Assembly (NCBI GenBank): GCA_937902925.1
Contig: CALFNN010000010.1
Span: forward strand, 1-64,000
Reading direction: 5' to 3'
DNA length: 64,000 bases
Source of the DNA: an uncultured Opitutaceae bacterium
GTDB taxonomy: Bacteria; Verrucomicrobiota; Verrucomicrobiia; Opitutales; Opitutaceae
Made by a program: the position numbers and the translations under genes. Below are positions 6,798 through 15,275 of the stretch, piece after piece (within the stretch, counting starts at the first letter, position 1; each line of letters starts with the position of its first letter). The notes below the pieces were generated by a model. The model was not told the origin of the DNA and did no database searches. It saw only the letters and a list, made by a program, of their open reading frames with translations.

Positions 6798-9560
6798 CTA
6801 ATTGATGGTGATGACGTAGTCGGGCGAGCCGGAGACCGTGGCATTGCCGTTGGCATCCTGCACGACGATCTTGAATCGATAGATTCCCGCGGTCGTCGGC
6901 GTTCCCCGCACCACGCCGCGGGCGGAGTCCAGCGTGAGTCCTGGGGGCAGTTTGCTGGTGGCGCTGTTCACGGCCGCCCATGAGAGCGGCAGCGGCGTTG
7001 TGGTGCCAAGCTTGTTGCCCGCGCTGCCGAGCGACACAAACACGGTGGCGGCGTAGGCCGAGCCGACCTGGCCCGAGATCAAGGTGTAGGACGCAAGATT
7101 GAGCTGCGAAAAGACCGACACGCCCTGCGGCGAACTGATCCCGTTGCTGTCCGGGGCGGTGCTTTCGGTGTCGGCGGTGAAGGAGACGTTCCCGGTGGCG
7201 GTGCGGCTGCCGTCGGACACGGTGACATTGAACACATAGTTGCCCGGTATGACCGTCCCGCCGTTGTAAGTGATCAGCCCAAAAGGCTGCAGCGCGACAC
7301 CGGGCGGCAGGGTTGAACCGGTCGTGACCGTCCACGTGTAACCGGAGAACGGCGTGCCGCCGTCGGCCATGAGGGTGCCGCCGTCGACGACGCTGCCCTT
7401 TCCGTAGGGGTCGTAGCTGCCGTAGAATCCGTTGCCCGGCACCACGCGCAAGTTGGAAGAGGCGCCGCCTCCGCCTCCACCTCCGCCGCCCGGGTTCGAC
7501 GTGAAGGTGGCCGTTACGGACAGGTTGTCGGTCATCGTGACGGCAACACTGGCGCCGCTGCCCGAAGCCGCTCCGCCCCAGCCGGAAAACGTGGATCCTG
7601 AACCGGCGGCTGCCGTGAGCGTGACCACCGTGCCGGGGGCATAGCTCGTGGCAGACGGACTGCGGGAGATTGTTCCCTGCCCCGTGCCGGCGGTGGACGT
7701 CGTCAGACTGAATGAACTCGCAGTGAGGGCAGTGCTGACATCGGTGCCGTTCTGTTGGAGTTGGGCGGCGTTGGTCTTGGCGGGCAGGATCTGTCCGTGG
7801 GACGTGCTGCCGTCGCTGAATGTAAGATGCGAGATGCCATTCACGACGACCGCGCGGCCGTTTGCCTGCTGGAGATCGCCGCCCGTGATGCGGACGTCGC
7901 TGGCCGAGCCAAGCACGAGCGCCGATGTGGCCAGGTCGAATGCGTCGATGTCACCCACGTAGACCGGCCCCGTGAACTGCACTCCGGGGGCCCAGATGCC
8001 GGTGAGGCCCGACGAGGCGTAGAAGCTCGCGTTGGCGGCCCGGATGCCGCCGAATTTTCCGTCGCTCGACGAAATGGCAATGAAGGAAAGGTCGGCGAGG
8101 CCGTCGTAGGTGATGTCTTTGAACAGAGCCTGGTTGACCGCGGTGATCCGACCGACGCTGAAGACGGACACGTTGGTGGTTTCGTCCGCCCCGGTAATCA
8201 CGATCCCGACGTGACCTTTCATATACAGGATCGACTGGTTGTAATTTGCCGGCAGCGCGGGCCCGGATGGATTGTCGAGGACGAGAGAGAGGGCGCCCGC
8301 ACCGCTGAACTCCACTTGAACGATGTCGTTGGTCAGGTCGACAAATGACGTGCGGGTGATTTTGCCGGCCTCGGCGGTCACGGTCGCCGCGGCGCCGTTG
8401 AGGAGGACTTGGTCGAACGTGTTGCCGTTCGCGGCCACATAGACGCCGTGAGCGATTTCTTCGCCGGCGCCAATCACCTTGCTGGTCGTGGTCACTCCCA
8501 CGATGGCAGGGTCGCTGGTCAGGTTCCCGGCCGGCGTCGTGATCAGCGCCGTATAGAGACCGGCCTTTGCGGGCTGGAGGTTGCTGACGGAATAGGTGGA
8601 TCCGGTGGCGCCGCCGATGGCCGCCCCGTTCAGGCGCCATTGGAAAGCGGGAGTCGTCGCTCCCGTGGCGCTGACCGACAATGAAACGGTCTGACCGGCC
8701 GCGGCGGCCTGGTTTTGCGGCTCGCTGGTGATGTGCGGGGCGGCCCCGGAAGCCTGCTGGAGCGCATCGAGCAGAACCTGGGGGCCGTGGACGAGGTATC
8801 CGCCCGTGCCATAGAGGATGACATAGGTGTCGTCGCTGCTGCCGATCGCAGCCCCGGTGACGCCCTGCGTTTGGACCGAGGCCAGTTGGGCGTTCATCGC
8901 ACTGGGCGCGAAGGAACGGTAGCCGCCATTGCCGTAAAAAATGATCCAGCTCTGGCCATTGCGGGCGAGGGTGACCCCGTTGATCGTCTTGCCCGCACCG
9001 GAGACGGCGTTGAGGTCGTCGATGAACTGGGTCGGCCCGCGCGCATACCAGCCCGTGCTGCCGTAGCGGACGAACCAAGTGGTGGTGCTGTCCGTCAGCA
9101 CAATGTTCGAGATGGCCCCGCCCGCTGCGGAGATGGCATTCAACTGGCTCGTCAGTTGCGAGTCCGACACCCGCGCAGTCCATCCCGACGTTCCATACGT
9201 GATGGCCCATTCGTTGATCGTTCCGCCCAAGCTCACCGATTTTATCGGCAACCGCTGGGAATTAATGGAAGAAAATGCATCCAACATCTGGTTGTCGCCG
9301 CGGGCAGCATAGCCGTTGGTCCCGTAAACGATGGCCCAGTTGGTCGTCGTGGCGCCCAATGCCACGATCTGGGGGGCACTGGACCCCGCGCTGATCGACT
9401 GGAGCGCCGTGATCATCTGAGAGTCTCCGTTTGCGACCCAGCCGCCAGCCGACGTCAGCACCACAAAGTTGGTTCCAGACTCTCCCATCACGAACCCGGA
9501 CACCTCCCCGAACGCGTTGAATCCAGTCAGGGCCAATCCGACCAATCCAATCAGTATCAT
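6798..9560 (-). CDS. Large modular secreted protein (repeats, Ig-like, putative-Ig domains)
   Basis: With the ATG at 9560 the product is 920 residues and begins with a signal peptide (ILIGLVGLALTGFNAFG). Residues about 31-270 hold six repeats of about 43 residues with the consensus W-x-[IV]-x-Y-G-x-x-G-[YW] (at 31, 75, 118, 162, 205 and 246). Residues 276-356 look like an Ig-like domain (SEPQNQAAAAGQTVSLSV, then FQWRLNG). Residues about 363-590 form an unrecognised beta-rich region with a GADETTNVSVFSVG segment. Residues 617-687 resemble a divergent bacterial repeat (ISRSPSATSYAPGTVVTLTA, then FSGWGG), followed by a nine-Gly linker and two putative-Ig modules with LPPG motifs at 751 and 871. 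Such architecture suits a surface adhesin or extracellular binding protein. No catalytic site was seen, and the start codon lacks a clear ribosome-binding site. Confidence 0.8.
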   Translation of the reverse strand: MILIGLVGLALTGFNAFGEVSGFVMGESGTNFVVLTSAGGWVANGDSQMITALQSISAGSSAPQIVALGATTTNWAIVYGTNGYAARGDNQMLDAFSSINSQRLPIKSVSLGGTINEWAITYGTSGWTARVSDSQLTSQLNAISAAGGAISNIVLTDSTTTWFVRYGSTGWYARGPTQFIDDLNAVSGAGKTINGVTLARNGQSWIIFYGNGGYRSFAPSAMNAQLASVQTQGVTGAAIGSSDDTYVILYGTGGYLVHGPQVLLDALQQASGAAPHITSEPQNQAAAAGQTVSLSVSATGATTPAFQWRLNGAAIGGATGSTYSVSNLQPAKAGLYTALITTPAGNLTSDPAIVGVTTTSKVIGAGEEIAHGVYVAANGNTFDQVLLNGAAATVTAEAGKITRTSFVDLTNDIVQVEFSGAGALSLVLDNPSGPALPANYNQSILYMKGHVGIVITGADETTNVSVFSVGRITAVNQALFKDITYDGLADLSFIAISSSDGKFGGIRAANASFYASSGLTGIWAPGVQFTGPVYVGDIDAFDLATSALVLGSASDVRITGGDLQQANGRAVVVNGISHLTFSDGSTSHGQILPAKTNAAQLQQNGTDVSTALTASSFSLTTSTAGTGQGTISRSPSATSYAPGTVVTLTAAAGSGSTFSGWGGAASGSGASVAVTMTDNLSVTATFTSNPGGGGGGGGGASSNLRVVPGNGFYGSYDPYGKGSVVDGGTLMADGGTPFSGYTWTVTTGSTLPPGVALQPFGLITYNGGTVIPGNYVFNVTVSDGSRTATGNVSFTADTESTAPDSNGISSPQGVSVFSQLNLASYTLISGQVGSAYAATVFVSLGSAGNKLGTTTPLPLSWAAVNSATSKLPPGLTLDSARGVVRGTPTTAGIYRFKIVVQDANGNATVSGSPDYVITIN

Positions 9561-9789
9561 TCGGAAAAAAGCAGCGGAATGATACCCCAAGACGGTCGAT
9601 TTCCCGGAATATGGACCGTTCGAGATCACCGTTGGAATTTGGGCGGCACTGCGTCCTGCGGCAATTCTAAATCCACGGTGCGGGTCACGTGGCCGCCCCT
9701 GGGAAGATGAGGCTCGATCAAGTCGCCGGCACAATGACGCGGATTCTCCCCGCACGCCGCGACCGCGGGAGCCTCACCTCTGAGAAACC

Positions 9790-9864
9790 TGGTGCGAATG
9801 CCGGGAGTCGAACCCGGATCAACGGCTTCGGAGGCCGCCACACTATCCATTGTGCTACATTCGC
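9790..9864 (-). tRNA. tRNA-Arg (anticodon CCG), CCA encoded
   Basis: On the minus strand the sequence folds into a full cloverleaf: acceptor GCGAATG/CATTCGC, D stem GCAC/GTGT, anticodon stem GCGGC/GCCGT with loop CTCCGAA (anticodon CCG, reading CGG), and T arm CCGGG-TTCGACT-CCCGG, with discriminator A and encoded CCA. It lies between the large secreted protein and the pectin locus. Confidence 0.97.
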
Positions 9865-9937
9865 GATGGCAGGTTGGGGATGAAGCGCGCCGGGGCGGGG
9901 CGCGTCAAGCCAACGCAAACCTGAATTGCCAGACTGA

Positions 9938-11872
9938 TCAGCGGGGCGAGGCGGCGGCCTGCAGGACGGCACGGTCGAGGCGGACGGCGAAGGGGACGGC
10001 GGGCTCCTCGATGATCTTCGTGGCGCTGCCGACCTCGGTGATTTTCGGGGCGTCGTGCAACTCGAGGATCTGGATCTCGTTCTTGCCGGGCTTCAGGAAC
10101 CCGGCGGGGAGAAACAGCGAGCGCAATGCGCCGCGGTCCCAATAACGGCCGAGGTTGTGGCCGTTGATCCAGACGGCGCCCATGCCCCAGTTGCGCAGGT
10201 CGAGGAACGTGTTCGCGGGCTGATCGACCGTGAACTCGCCGCGATAAAATGCCGGGCCGGTTGGAGTATCGGCGGACGCCTTGAATGCGGTCCCGTGTTC
10301 GAACGGCAGCGAATAATTTTCCCAGCCCTCCAGTTCCTTGCCGTCAAGCCACGCGCCATCGAGCAGGCCCTTGCGGGCGCGGTCTTGGCTTTGCGCGCTG
10401 ACGATCACGCTGATCCGGCCGAGATTGTGGACGAGAATGTCGAGCGTGACCGGTCCGGATTCGTTGAGCTCGATCCTGTCGCTCGCCGGTCCGTAGCCGT
10501 CGAAGCACCGGCCGACGGTGCGGCCGTTCACCATGACGACGGCGTAGTCCATCGCCTTTTTCAGCTCGAGCGTGCCCTTGAGGCCGTCGGCGAATTTTTT
10601 CCGGTAGAGGACGAAACCGTAGTCCTGATCGAGTGCCTCCATCGAGGCGGGCTTGACGGAGGCGAGCGTCGGCTGGGCCGGCAGCGTCGCGAGGAGCGGT
10701 TCCGATTGCGTGAGCTTGATCACGGGCAGGGCAACGACCGCAGGATCGGCCGGCGGGGCGGGCGGAGTGATCTTCAACCGCGCGCTGAGCAGGTCGCGCA
10801 GGGCGCGGTATTTTTCGGTGATGCGGCCGGCCTCGTCGATCGGGGCGCCGTAGTCGTAGCTCGTCTGCAGCGGCAGATGCTCGTTCGCCCCGGTGGAGAA
10901 GCCGTAGTTTGTCCCGCCGAAAAACATGTAGTAGCAAAACGACGCGTTCTTATCGAGGAGCGAGGTCGTCCAGTCGACGATCTGCGGGATGCTGGCGTTC
11001 CGGGTGGCGATGGGCTGGCCCCAGCCGCTGAACCACGCGGTGTAGACCTCGGGTGCGTAGGGCGGCAGGTCGCCGTTGGCGGCGATGGTTTGCTGGTAGT
11101 CGCGATCGTTCTTGAGGCCGTTGCGACCGCGCAACACGCCGGGCAACGCCTGGGCGGGATCGCGGACCGGCGCGAGAAAAGGATCGCAGGTGAAGAGCGG
11201 CACGTCGAAGCCGGCGTCGCGGAAAATCGTCTGCAGCGAGTGCAGGTAGTCGTTGTTGCCGCGCGAGACCATGCCATATTCGTTTTCCATCTGCACCATG
11301 AGGAGCGGTCCGCCATGGGTAACCTGCAGATCGCCGACCTCGCGGCCGACCCGCTCGATGTAGCGCCGGCTCCACTCGACGTATTTCGGGTCATTCGTGC
11401 GGATTTTCACGTCGGGATATTTCAGCGTCCACCAGGGGATGCCGCCGTAGTCGACCTCGGCGCAGCAATAGGGACCGGGGCGGAGGATGGCCCACATGCC
11501 GTATTTCTGGCAGAGCTGGAGGACGCGGCGGACATCGTTGGCGCCGGTGAAATCGAACTGGCCCTCGCGCGGCTCGCTCCGGTTCCAGAAGAGATAAAAG
11601 CTGAGCGTGTTCAGGCCCATCGCCTTCGCCTGACGGATGCGGAGATCCCAATCGCCGGCGAGCACGCGCCCGAAGTGCATCTCGCCGGCGACGAGGAGCG
11701 TGGGCTGGCCGTCGAGGAAGAATTGTTTGTCGCGCAACTCGAACTGGTGCGGCTTGCCGTCGGGGACGATAGACGTGACGGATTGGGCGGCGGCGGTGGC
11801 GGCGAGGGCGATCGTCGCGACGATGGAGGCGAACCGGAGGATCGAAGGGCGGTGGGGGCGAGGGCGGAACAT
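9938..11872 (-). CDS. Secreted GH35 beta-galactosidase
   Basis: A 644-residue glycoside hydrolase family 35 enzyme that removes terminal beta-galactose, here probably from galactan or arabinogalactan side chains of rhamnogalacturonan I. The start at 11872 gives a signal peptide ending ATAAAQS. The TIM barrel shows the family landmarks FFLDGQPTLLVAGEMHFGR and RPGPYCCAEVDYGGIPWW, the acid/base Glu198 in QMENEYG, the nucleophile Glu275 in APEVYTAWFSGWG, and FFGGTNYGFSTGAN. The C-terminal part holds galactose-binding-like beta domains (WINGHNLGRYWDRG). It is the last gene of the six-gene pectin unit, 35 nt after the acetylesterase gene. Confidence 0.95.
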   Translation of the reverse strand: MFRPRPHRPSILRFASIVATIALAATAAAQSVTSIVPDGKPHQFELRDKQFFLDGQPTLLVAGEMHFGRVLAGDWDLRIRQAKAMGLNTLSFYLFWNRSEPREGQFDFTGANDVRRVLQLCQKYGMWAILRPGPYCCAEVDYGGIPWWTLKYPDVKIRTNDPKYVEWSRRYIERVGREVGDLQVTHGGPLLMVQMENEYGMVSRGNNDYLHSLQTIFRDAGFDVPLFTCDPFLAPVRDPAQALPGVLRGRNGLKNDRDYQQTIAANGDLPPYAPEVYTAWFSGWGQPIATRNASIPQIVDWTTSLLDKNASFCYYMFFGGTNYGFSTGANEHLPLQTSYDYGAPIDEAGRITEKYRALRDLLSARLKITPPAPPADPAVVALPVIKLTQSEPLLATLPAQPTLASVKPASMEALDQDYGFVLYRKKFADGLKGTLELKKAMDYAVVMVNGRTVGRCFDGYGPASDRIELNESGPVTLDILVHNLGRISVIVSAQSQDRARKGLLDGAWLDGKELEGWENYSLPFEHGTAFKASADTPTGPAFYRGEFTVDQPANTFLDLRNWGMGAVWINGHNLGRYWDRGALRSLFLPAGFLKPGKNEIQILELHDAPKITEVGSATKIIEEPAVPFAVRLDRAVLQAAASPR

Positions 11873-11907
11873 GGAATGAAGACGAGTCGGGGAGGTAATC
11901 GGCCGGC

Positions 11908-13347
11908 TCACTTGCGGCCGGCGTCGCCGGGATTCGGAGAAGGGGTGGCGCCGCCGCGACCGCGGCCCGGGCCGGCGCCCGGCGGACGTGGCGGGCGGGG
12001 CTCGAGCGGAAGCTTGAAATCGTCGGGCATCGGTTGCGGGTGCTTCGGGTCGAAGGTGCCGGCGTCGTCGACGAGATAGTCGGCGAGGCCGAGCTTCGCC
12101 TGCCTGATGCCCTCGACGAGGCAGCGGGAAAAAAGATAGCCGCCGTAGCTGTCGCTGTGGAGGCCTTCGACGTAGGCCTTGGGCGCGAGTTGCGGGCCAA
12201 GGGAGGTCGCGAGGTCGATGCTCATCGCGTTGAGATCGATGCAGGCGACGTCGGCGAGCTTGGCGGCCTCGACGGCGGCCTTGGGATAGTCGCCGAGACC
12301 GGTGGTGTTGAGCTCGCCGGTGCGCATGTTGATCTTCGTCATCGGCGAGACGATGACGGGAATCCCGCCGCGGCGCTTCACCTCGACCGCGTAGGCGGCG
12401 AGGAGCCACTTGTAGTCGGTGTTCGCCTCGGAGTAGGTGTTGACCCAGTCGCCCAGCGTGTCGTCGCGCGGCCAGATACCGTCGTGGCCGCGCTGGTTGA
12501 GGTCGTTGTGGCCGAACTGGAGGAAGACATAGTCGCCCGGCTTCATTTCGCTCATGACCTTGAACCAGCGACCCTGCATGCGAAATGCCTTCAACGTCTC
12601 GCCCGACTCGGCGTGATTGGCGATGACGACGGGCGGCTTGAACCAGCGAGCCAGCATCTGGCCCCACGTGCCGTAGGGCTCGCTTGCCTGGTCGGTGACG
12701 GTCGAATCGCCGATGAGGAAGACCGTGATCGCATCCTCGACGCGCTCGATTTCCACGCCGCAGACGCACGGGTGCGCGCCGCTGAATTGGAGGGTGAGCT
12801 TGTCGTCCCATGTCGTGGTCACCGATGTGCCGAGGCCAGGAGTAGTCTCGCGACTGTCGAGCTTGAGCGTGTTGCCCGGCGACAGCGCGGCCGTGCGGAC
12901 GTTGACGAGGAATGATCGAGTCTCGAACTGGCCGGCGGTCGTCCGGACTTGCTCGAGCTCGAGCCGGCGCGTCTCGGCCTTCACGGTCGTGATGGATTCG
13001 CCGGAGGGGTCGCCAAGCGTGACAGTCACGCGATAGTTGCCCTCCGGCACGACAACGGAAAACCGGAAGAACGGATCGGTGGTCGTGGCGAAATCAGAGC
13101 GCAAAGCGTCGGCGCCGCCACGGTCGACGTCGCTGATCGCGGCGCCCGGCTCGAAACCATAGCCGCGGTCCTGAGCGAAGACCGTTTCAGCACGGACGCC
13201 AGCGTAGCCCGGAGCGACCGCACCGCTGCCGAAATCAAATTTGAAAGCGGTCGCGGCGGGTGCGGTCGTGGCGGCAAGCACGGCACCGGCGACCAGCGCG
13301 GCTAGTCGGCCGGCAAGAGGCGTTCGCGGAGCGCCGAGGGTGTTCAT
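11908..13347 (-). CDS. SGNH rhamnogalacturonan acetylesterase with N-terminal beta domain
   Basis: The 479-residue secreted protein has a signal peptide (to about residue 33), an N-terminal beta-sandwich of the kind often fused to these esterases (KFDFGSGAVAPGYAGV, about 35-200) and a C-terminal SGNH hydrolase. Catalytic blocks are GDST (Ser215), the Gly block at 249, GHND (Asn281) and the block V His397 in EGLHSDSYGG. Block V normally reads DxxH; here the acid position is Glu394. It should remove acetyl esters from the galacturonate units of rhamnogalacturonan so that lyases can act. The C-terminus is a Pro/Gly/Arg tail of about 40 residues. Its ATG overlaps the stop of the upstream PL4 gene (ATGA, 13347-13344), suggesting translational coupling. 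Confidence 0.93.
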   Translation of the reverse strand: MNTLGAPRTPLAGRLAALVAGAVLAATTAPAATAFKFDFGSGAVAPGYAGVRAETVFAQDRGYGFEPGAAISDVDRGGADALRSDFATTTDPFFRFSVVVPEGNYRVTVTLGDPSGESITTVKAETRRLELEQVRTTAGQFETRSFLVNVRTAALSPGNTLKLDSRETTPGLGTSVTTTWDDKLTLQFSGAHPCVCGVEIERVEDAITVFLIGDSTVTDQASEPYGTWGQMLARWFKPPVVIANHAESGETLKAFRMQGRWFKVMSEMKPGDYVFLQFGHNDLNQRGHDGIWPRDDTLGDWVNTYSEANTDYKWLLAAYAVEVKRRGGIPVIVSPMTKINMRTGELNTTGLGDYPKAAVEAAKLADVACIDLNAMSIDLATSLGPQLAPKAYVEGLHSDSYGGYLFSRCLVEGIRQAKLGLADYLVDDAGTFDPKHPQPMPDDFKLPLEPRPPRPPGAGPGRGRGGATPSPNPGDAGRK

Positions 13348-15260
13348 CGCGCGATAACGACCGACTTGGCGGCCTCGTCGAGCTCGAGGCGGAGGTAGTC
13401 GTAGATGATGCCGTTGTTCACGGGGCCGGCGGGGACCGTGATCGTGAGCGTGTTGGCGCCGCGTTTCAGCAGGGTGGCGTCGAAGACGAGTTCCTTCTCA
13501 TACCAGAGGCCCTGGATCGAGTGACGGGTGATGGCGCCGTCGCCCATCGGGAGTGCGACGTGGCCGGCAGGTTGGTCGTTGACCGAGAGGTCGAGCGTGC
13601 GCGTGCCGGTGCCACAGAGCGCGAGGCGAAGCGTGGCTCGACCGTGAGGAGCGGTGGCCAGGTCGAACGAAACGGTGAACGGTGTGGCGCGGCCGGGAGT
13701 GCGCACGCCGAAGTAGGGCTCGGCCTTGGCGGCTGGGTTTTCGTTGTGCGGGACCTGCTGGAAAAACCAGTCTTTGCGGAAATCGCCTTTACCGATGGCG
13801 TAGTTTACGTCGTCCGGAAACCGTTTCGCGTAGAGCAACGAGATTTCCGGGTCGGCGTATTCGTCGCCGCCGGCGAACTCGGAGCCGTTGCGATTGGGAA
13901 TGCCGATCTCCCAGACCTGTCGGCCACGGCGCGCGGGCGTCCACGTGAGCTGGCCGAGATCGAGCGCCTTGCCGGCGACGACGGTGACATCGGCCTGCGC
14001 GTATTCGCCGAGGATGCCGTCGGCGAACGCGCGCAGCGTGTAGGTGCCGGGCCGGACTTCCGGAATGACGAATGAGCCGTGTTCGTCGCCGCGCGCCCAA
14101 AATTCATAGTGTTTCGCGTCGGTCTGCCAGTCGATCTCGCGTGGCGTGGCGTCGGGGCGCGCGAACGGCGAGGTGTAGGCGGCGGGCGTGAGGCCGACGA
14201 GGAGGTTGGGCGTAGTGGCGCGCGGCGCCTGTGGATCCACGACGGCCAATCGGCCGGTAACGGTCGCCCGCTGGTTGCTACGGGGATAATCGACGCCCGA
14301 GACCCAGTCGTAGGGCCACTGCGCGGTTTCTTTTTTGCGCTGCGTTTGTGCGTCCTGCCAGAGCGCGTGGGTGTCGCCGCCGGAATTCACGTAGAGGAAG
14401 AACGGTCCGACGACCTTGGTCCAATGCTCGCCGGCGCCGACCTCGACCGCGGCGCCGCCATAATGCGAGCTGCGCCAGTAGTTCAACACGATGGGCGCGG
14501 CGACCGGCGTGGTGTCGCGGTGGCAGAGGAACTCCACCTTCGTTGGCCCGCCGCTGAGATATTCGACGGACGGGTTGATGAGCCAGAAGCCGGTCTGTTT
14601 TGCGGGGCTCGACCAACCATAGACGGGATGATCGAACTGGACGGCGGTGTAGATGTATTTGTCGCCCTCGTGAAGGTTGGCGGGGAAGGCCTTGTCGCGC
14701 TGCGCGTCGATCGTCATCCAATCGAACATGTCGGCGAGTTTCGCGGCGAAGCGCGCCTCGGTCATGGTCGCCGCGGGATATTCCGGCCGATGGTCGAACG
14801 TGCAATAGGTGTAGATGCCGTGGTCGCCGCGACCGAGCGCGTAGCGGATCTCGATGTCCATGGGGAAATCGCCACCCTGCGCCGCGCCGGGACCGTGGCC
14901 CATTTTTTTACCGCCGGAAATGCCCTTGACCGAGACTTCGCCGCGGTCGCCGTCGTTGTCGGCCGGATCGATCGTGATTTTCGTGAGCGTCTGCACGCCA
15001 CCGGTCGTGTCATGCGACCAATAGGCTCCGACATGGCCGGAGTGGAAGTTGAGCATCTCCGTGTCGCGATACGTGAGTGATTGAAGGTCTCCGGTGCGCT
15101 TGCTCACGCGCGCGGTCATGACGCCGTTGGCGAGCGTGAACGTGGCGTCGTCCTCCGTGACGGTGACGCGAGGATTCTGGGCGAAGGCGGTCGGGGACGC
15201 GACGGCGAGTGCGAGCGCGGCGGCGGTCGCGATGAACGTGGAGCGGCGAAGCAGGGACAT
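13344..15260 (-). CDS. Secreted rhamnogalacturonan endolyase, PL4 (copy A)
   Basis: This 638-residue protein cleaves the alternating rhamnose-galacturonate backbone by beta-elimination. It has a signal peptide (ending AFAQ), the catalytic beta-sandwich (about 30-345; RYALGRGDHGIYTYCTFDH, LNYWRSSHYGGA), an FnIII-like middle domain (about 345-440; PGTYTLRAFADGILGEYAQA) and a C-terminal carbohydrate-binding-like sandwich (about 450-630; WEIGIPNRNGSEF, VNNGIIYDYLRLELD). This is the three-domain order known for fungal RGL4. It is a clear paralogue of the PL4 gene two genes upstream. It ends in an ATGA overlap with the acetylesterase start and begins 15 nt after the CE7 gene. Confidence 0.94.
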   Translation of the reverse strand: MSLLRRSTFIATAAALALAVASPTAFAQNPRVTVTEDDATFTLANGVMTARVSKRTGDLQSLTYRDTEMLNFHSGHVGAYWSHDTTGGVQTLTKITIDPADNDGDRGEVSVKGISGGKKMGHGPGAAQGGDFPMDIEIRYALGRGDHGIYTYCTFDHRPEYPAATMTEARFAAKLADMFDWMTIDAQRDKAFPANLHEGDKYIYTAVQFDHPVYGWSSPAKQTGFWLINPSVEYLSGGPTKVEFLCHRDTTPVAAPIVLNYWRSSHYGGAAVEVGAGEHWTKVVGPFFLYVNSGGDTHALWQDAQTQRKKETAQWPYDWVSGVDYPRSNQRATVTGRLAVVDPQAPRATTPNLLVGLTPAAYTSPFARPDATPREIDWQTDAKHYEFWARGDEHGSFVIPEVRPGTYTLRAFADGILGEYAQADVTVVAGKALDLGQLTWTPARRGRQVWEIGIPNRNGSEFAGGDEYADPEISLLYAKRFPDDVNYAIGKGDFRKDWFFQQVPHNENPAAKAEPYFGVRTPGRATPFTVSFDLATAPHGRATLRLALCGTGTRTLDLSVNDQPAGHVALPMGDGAITRHSIQGLWYEKELVFDATLLKRGANTLTITVPAGPVNNGIIYDYLRLELDEAAKSVVIAR

Positions 15261-15275
15261 GGCAATTCCTTGGGA

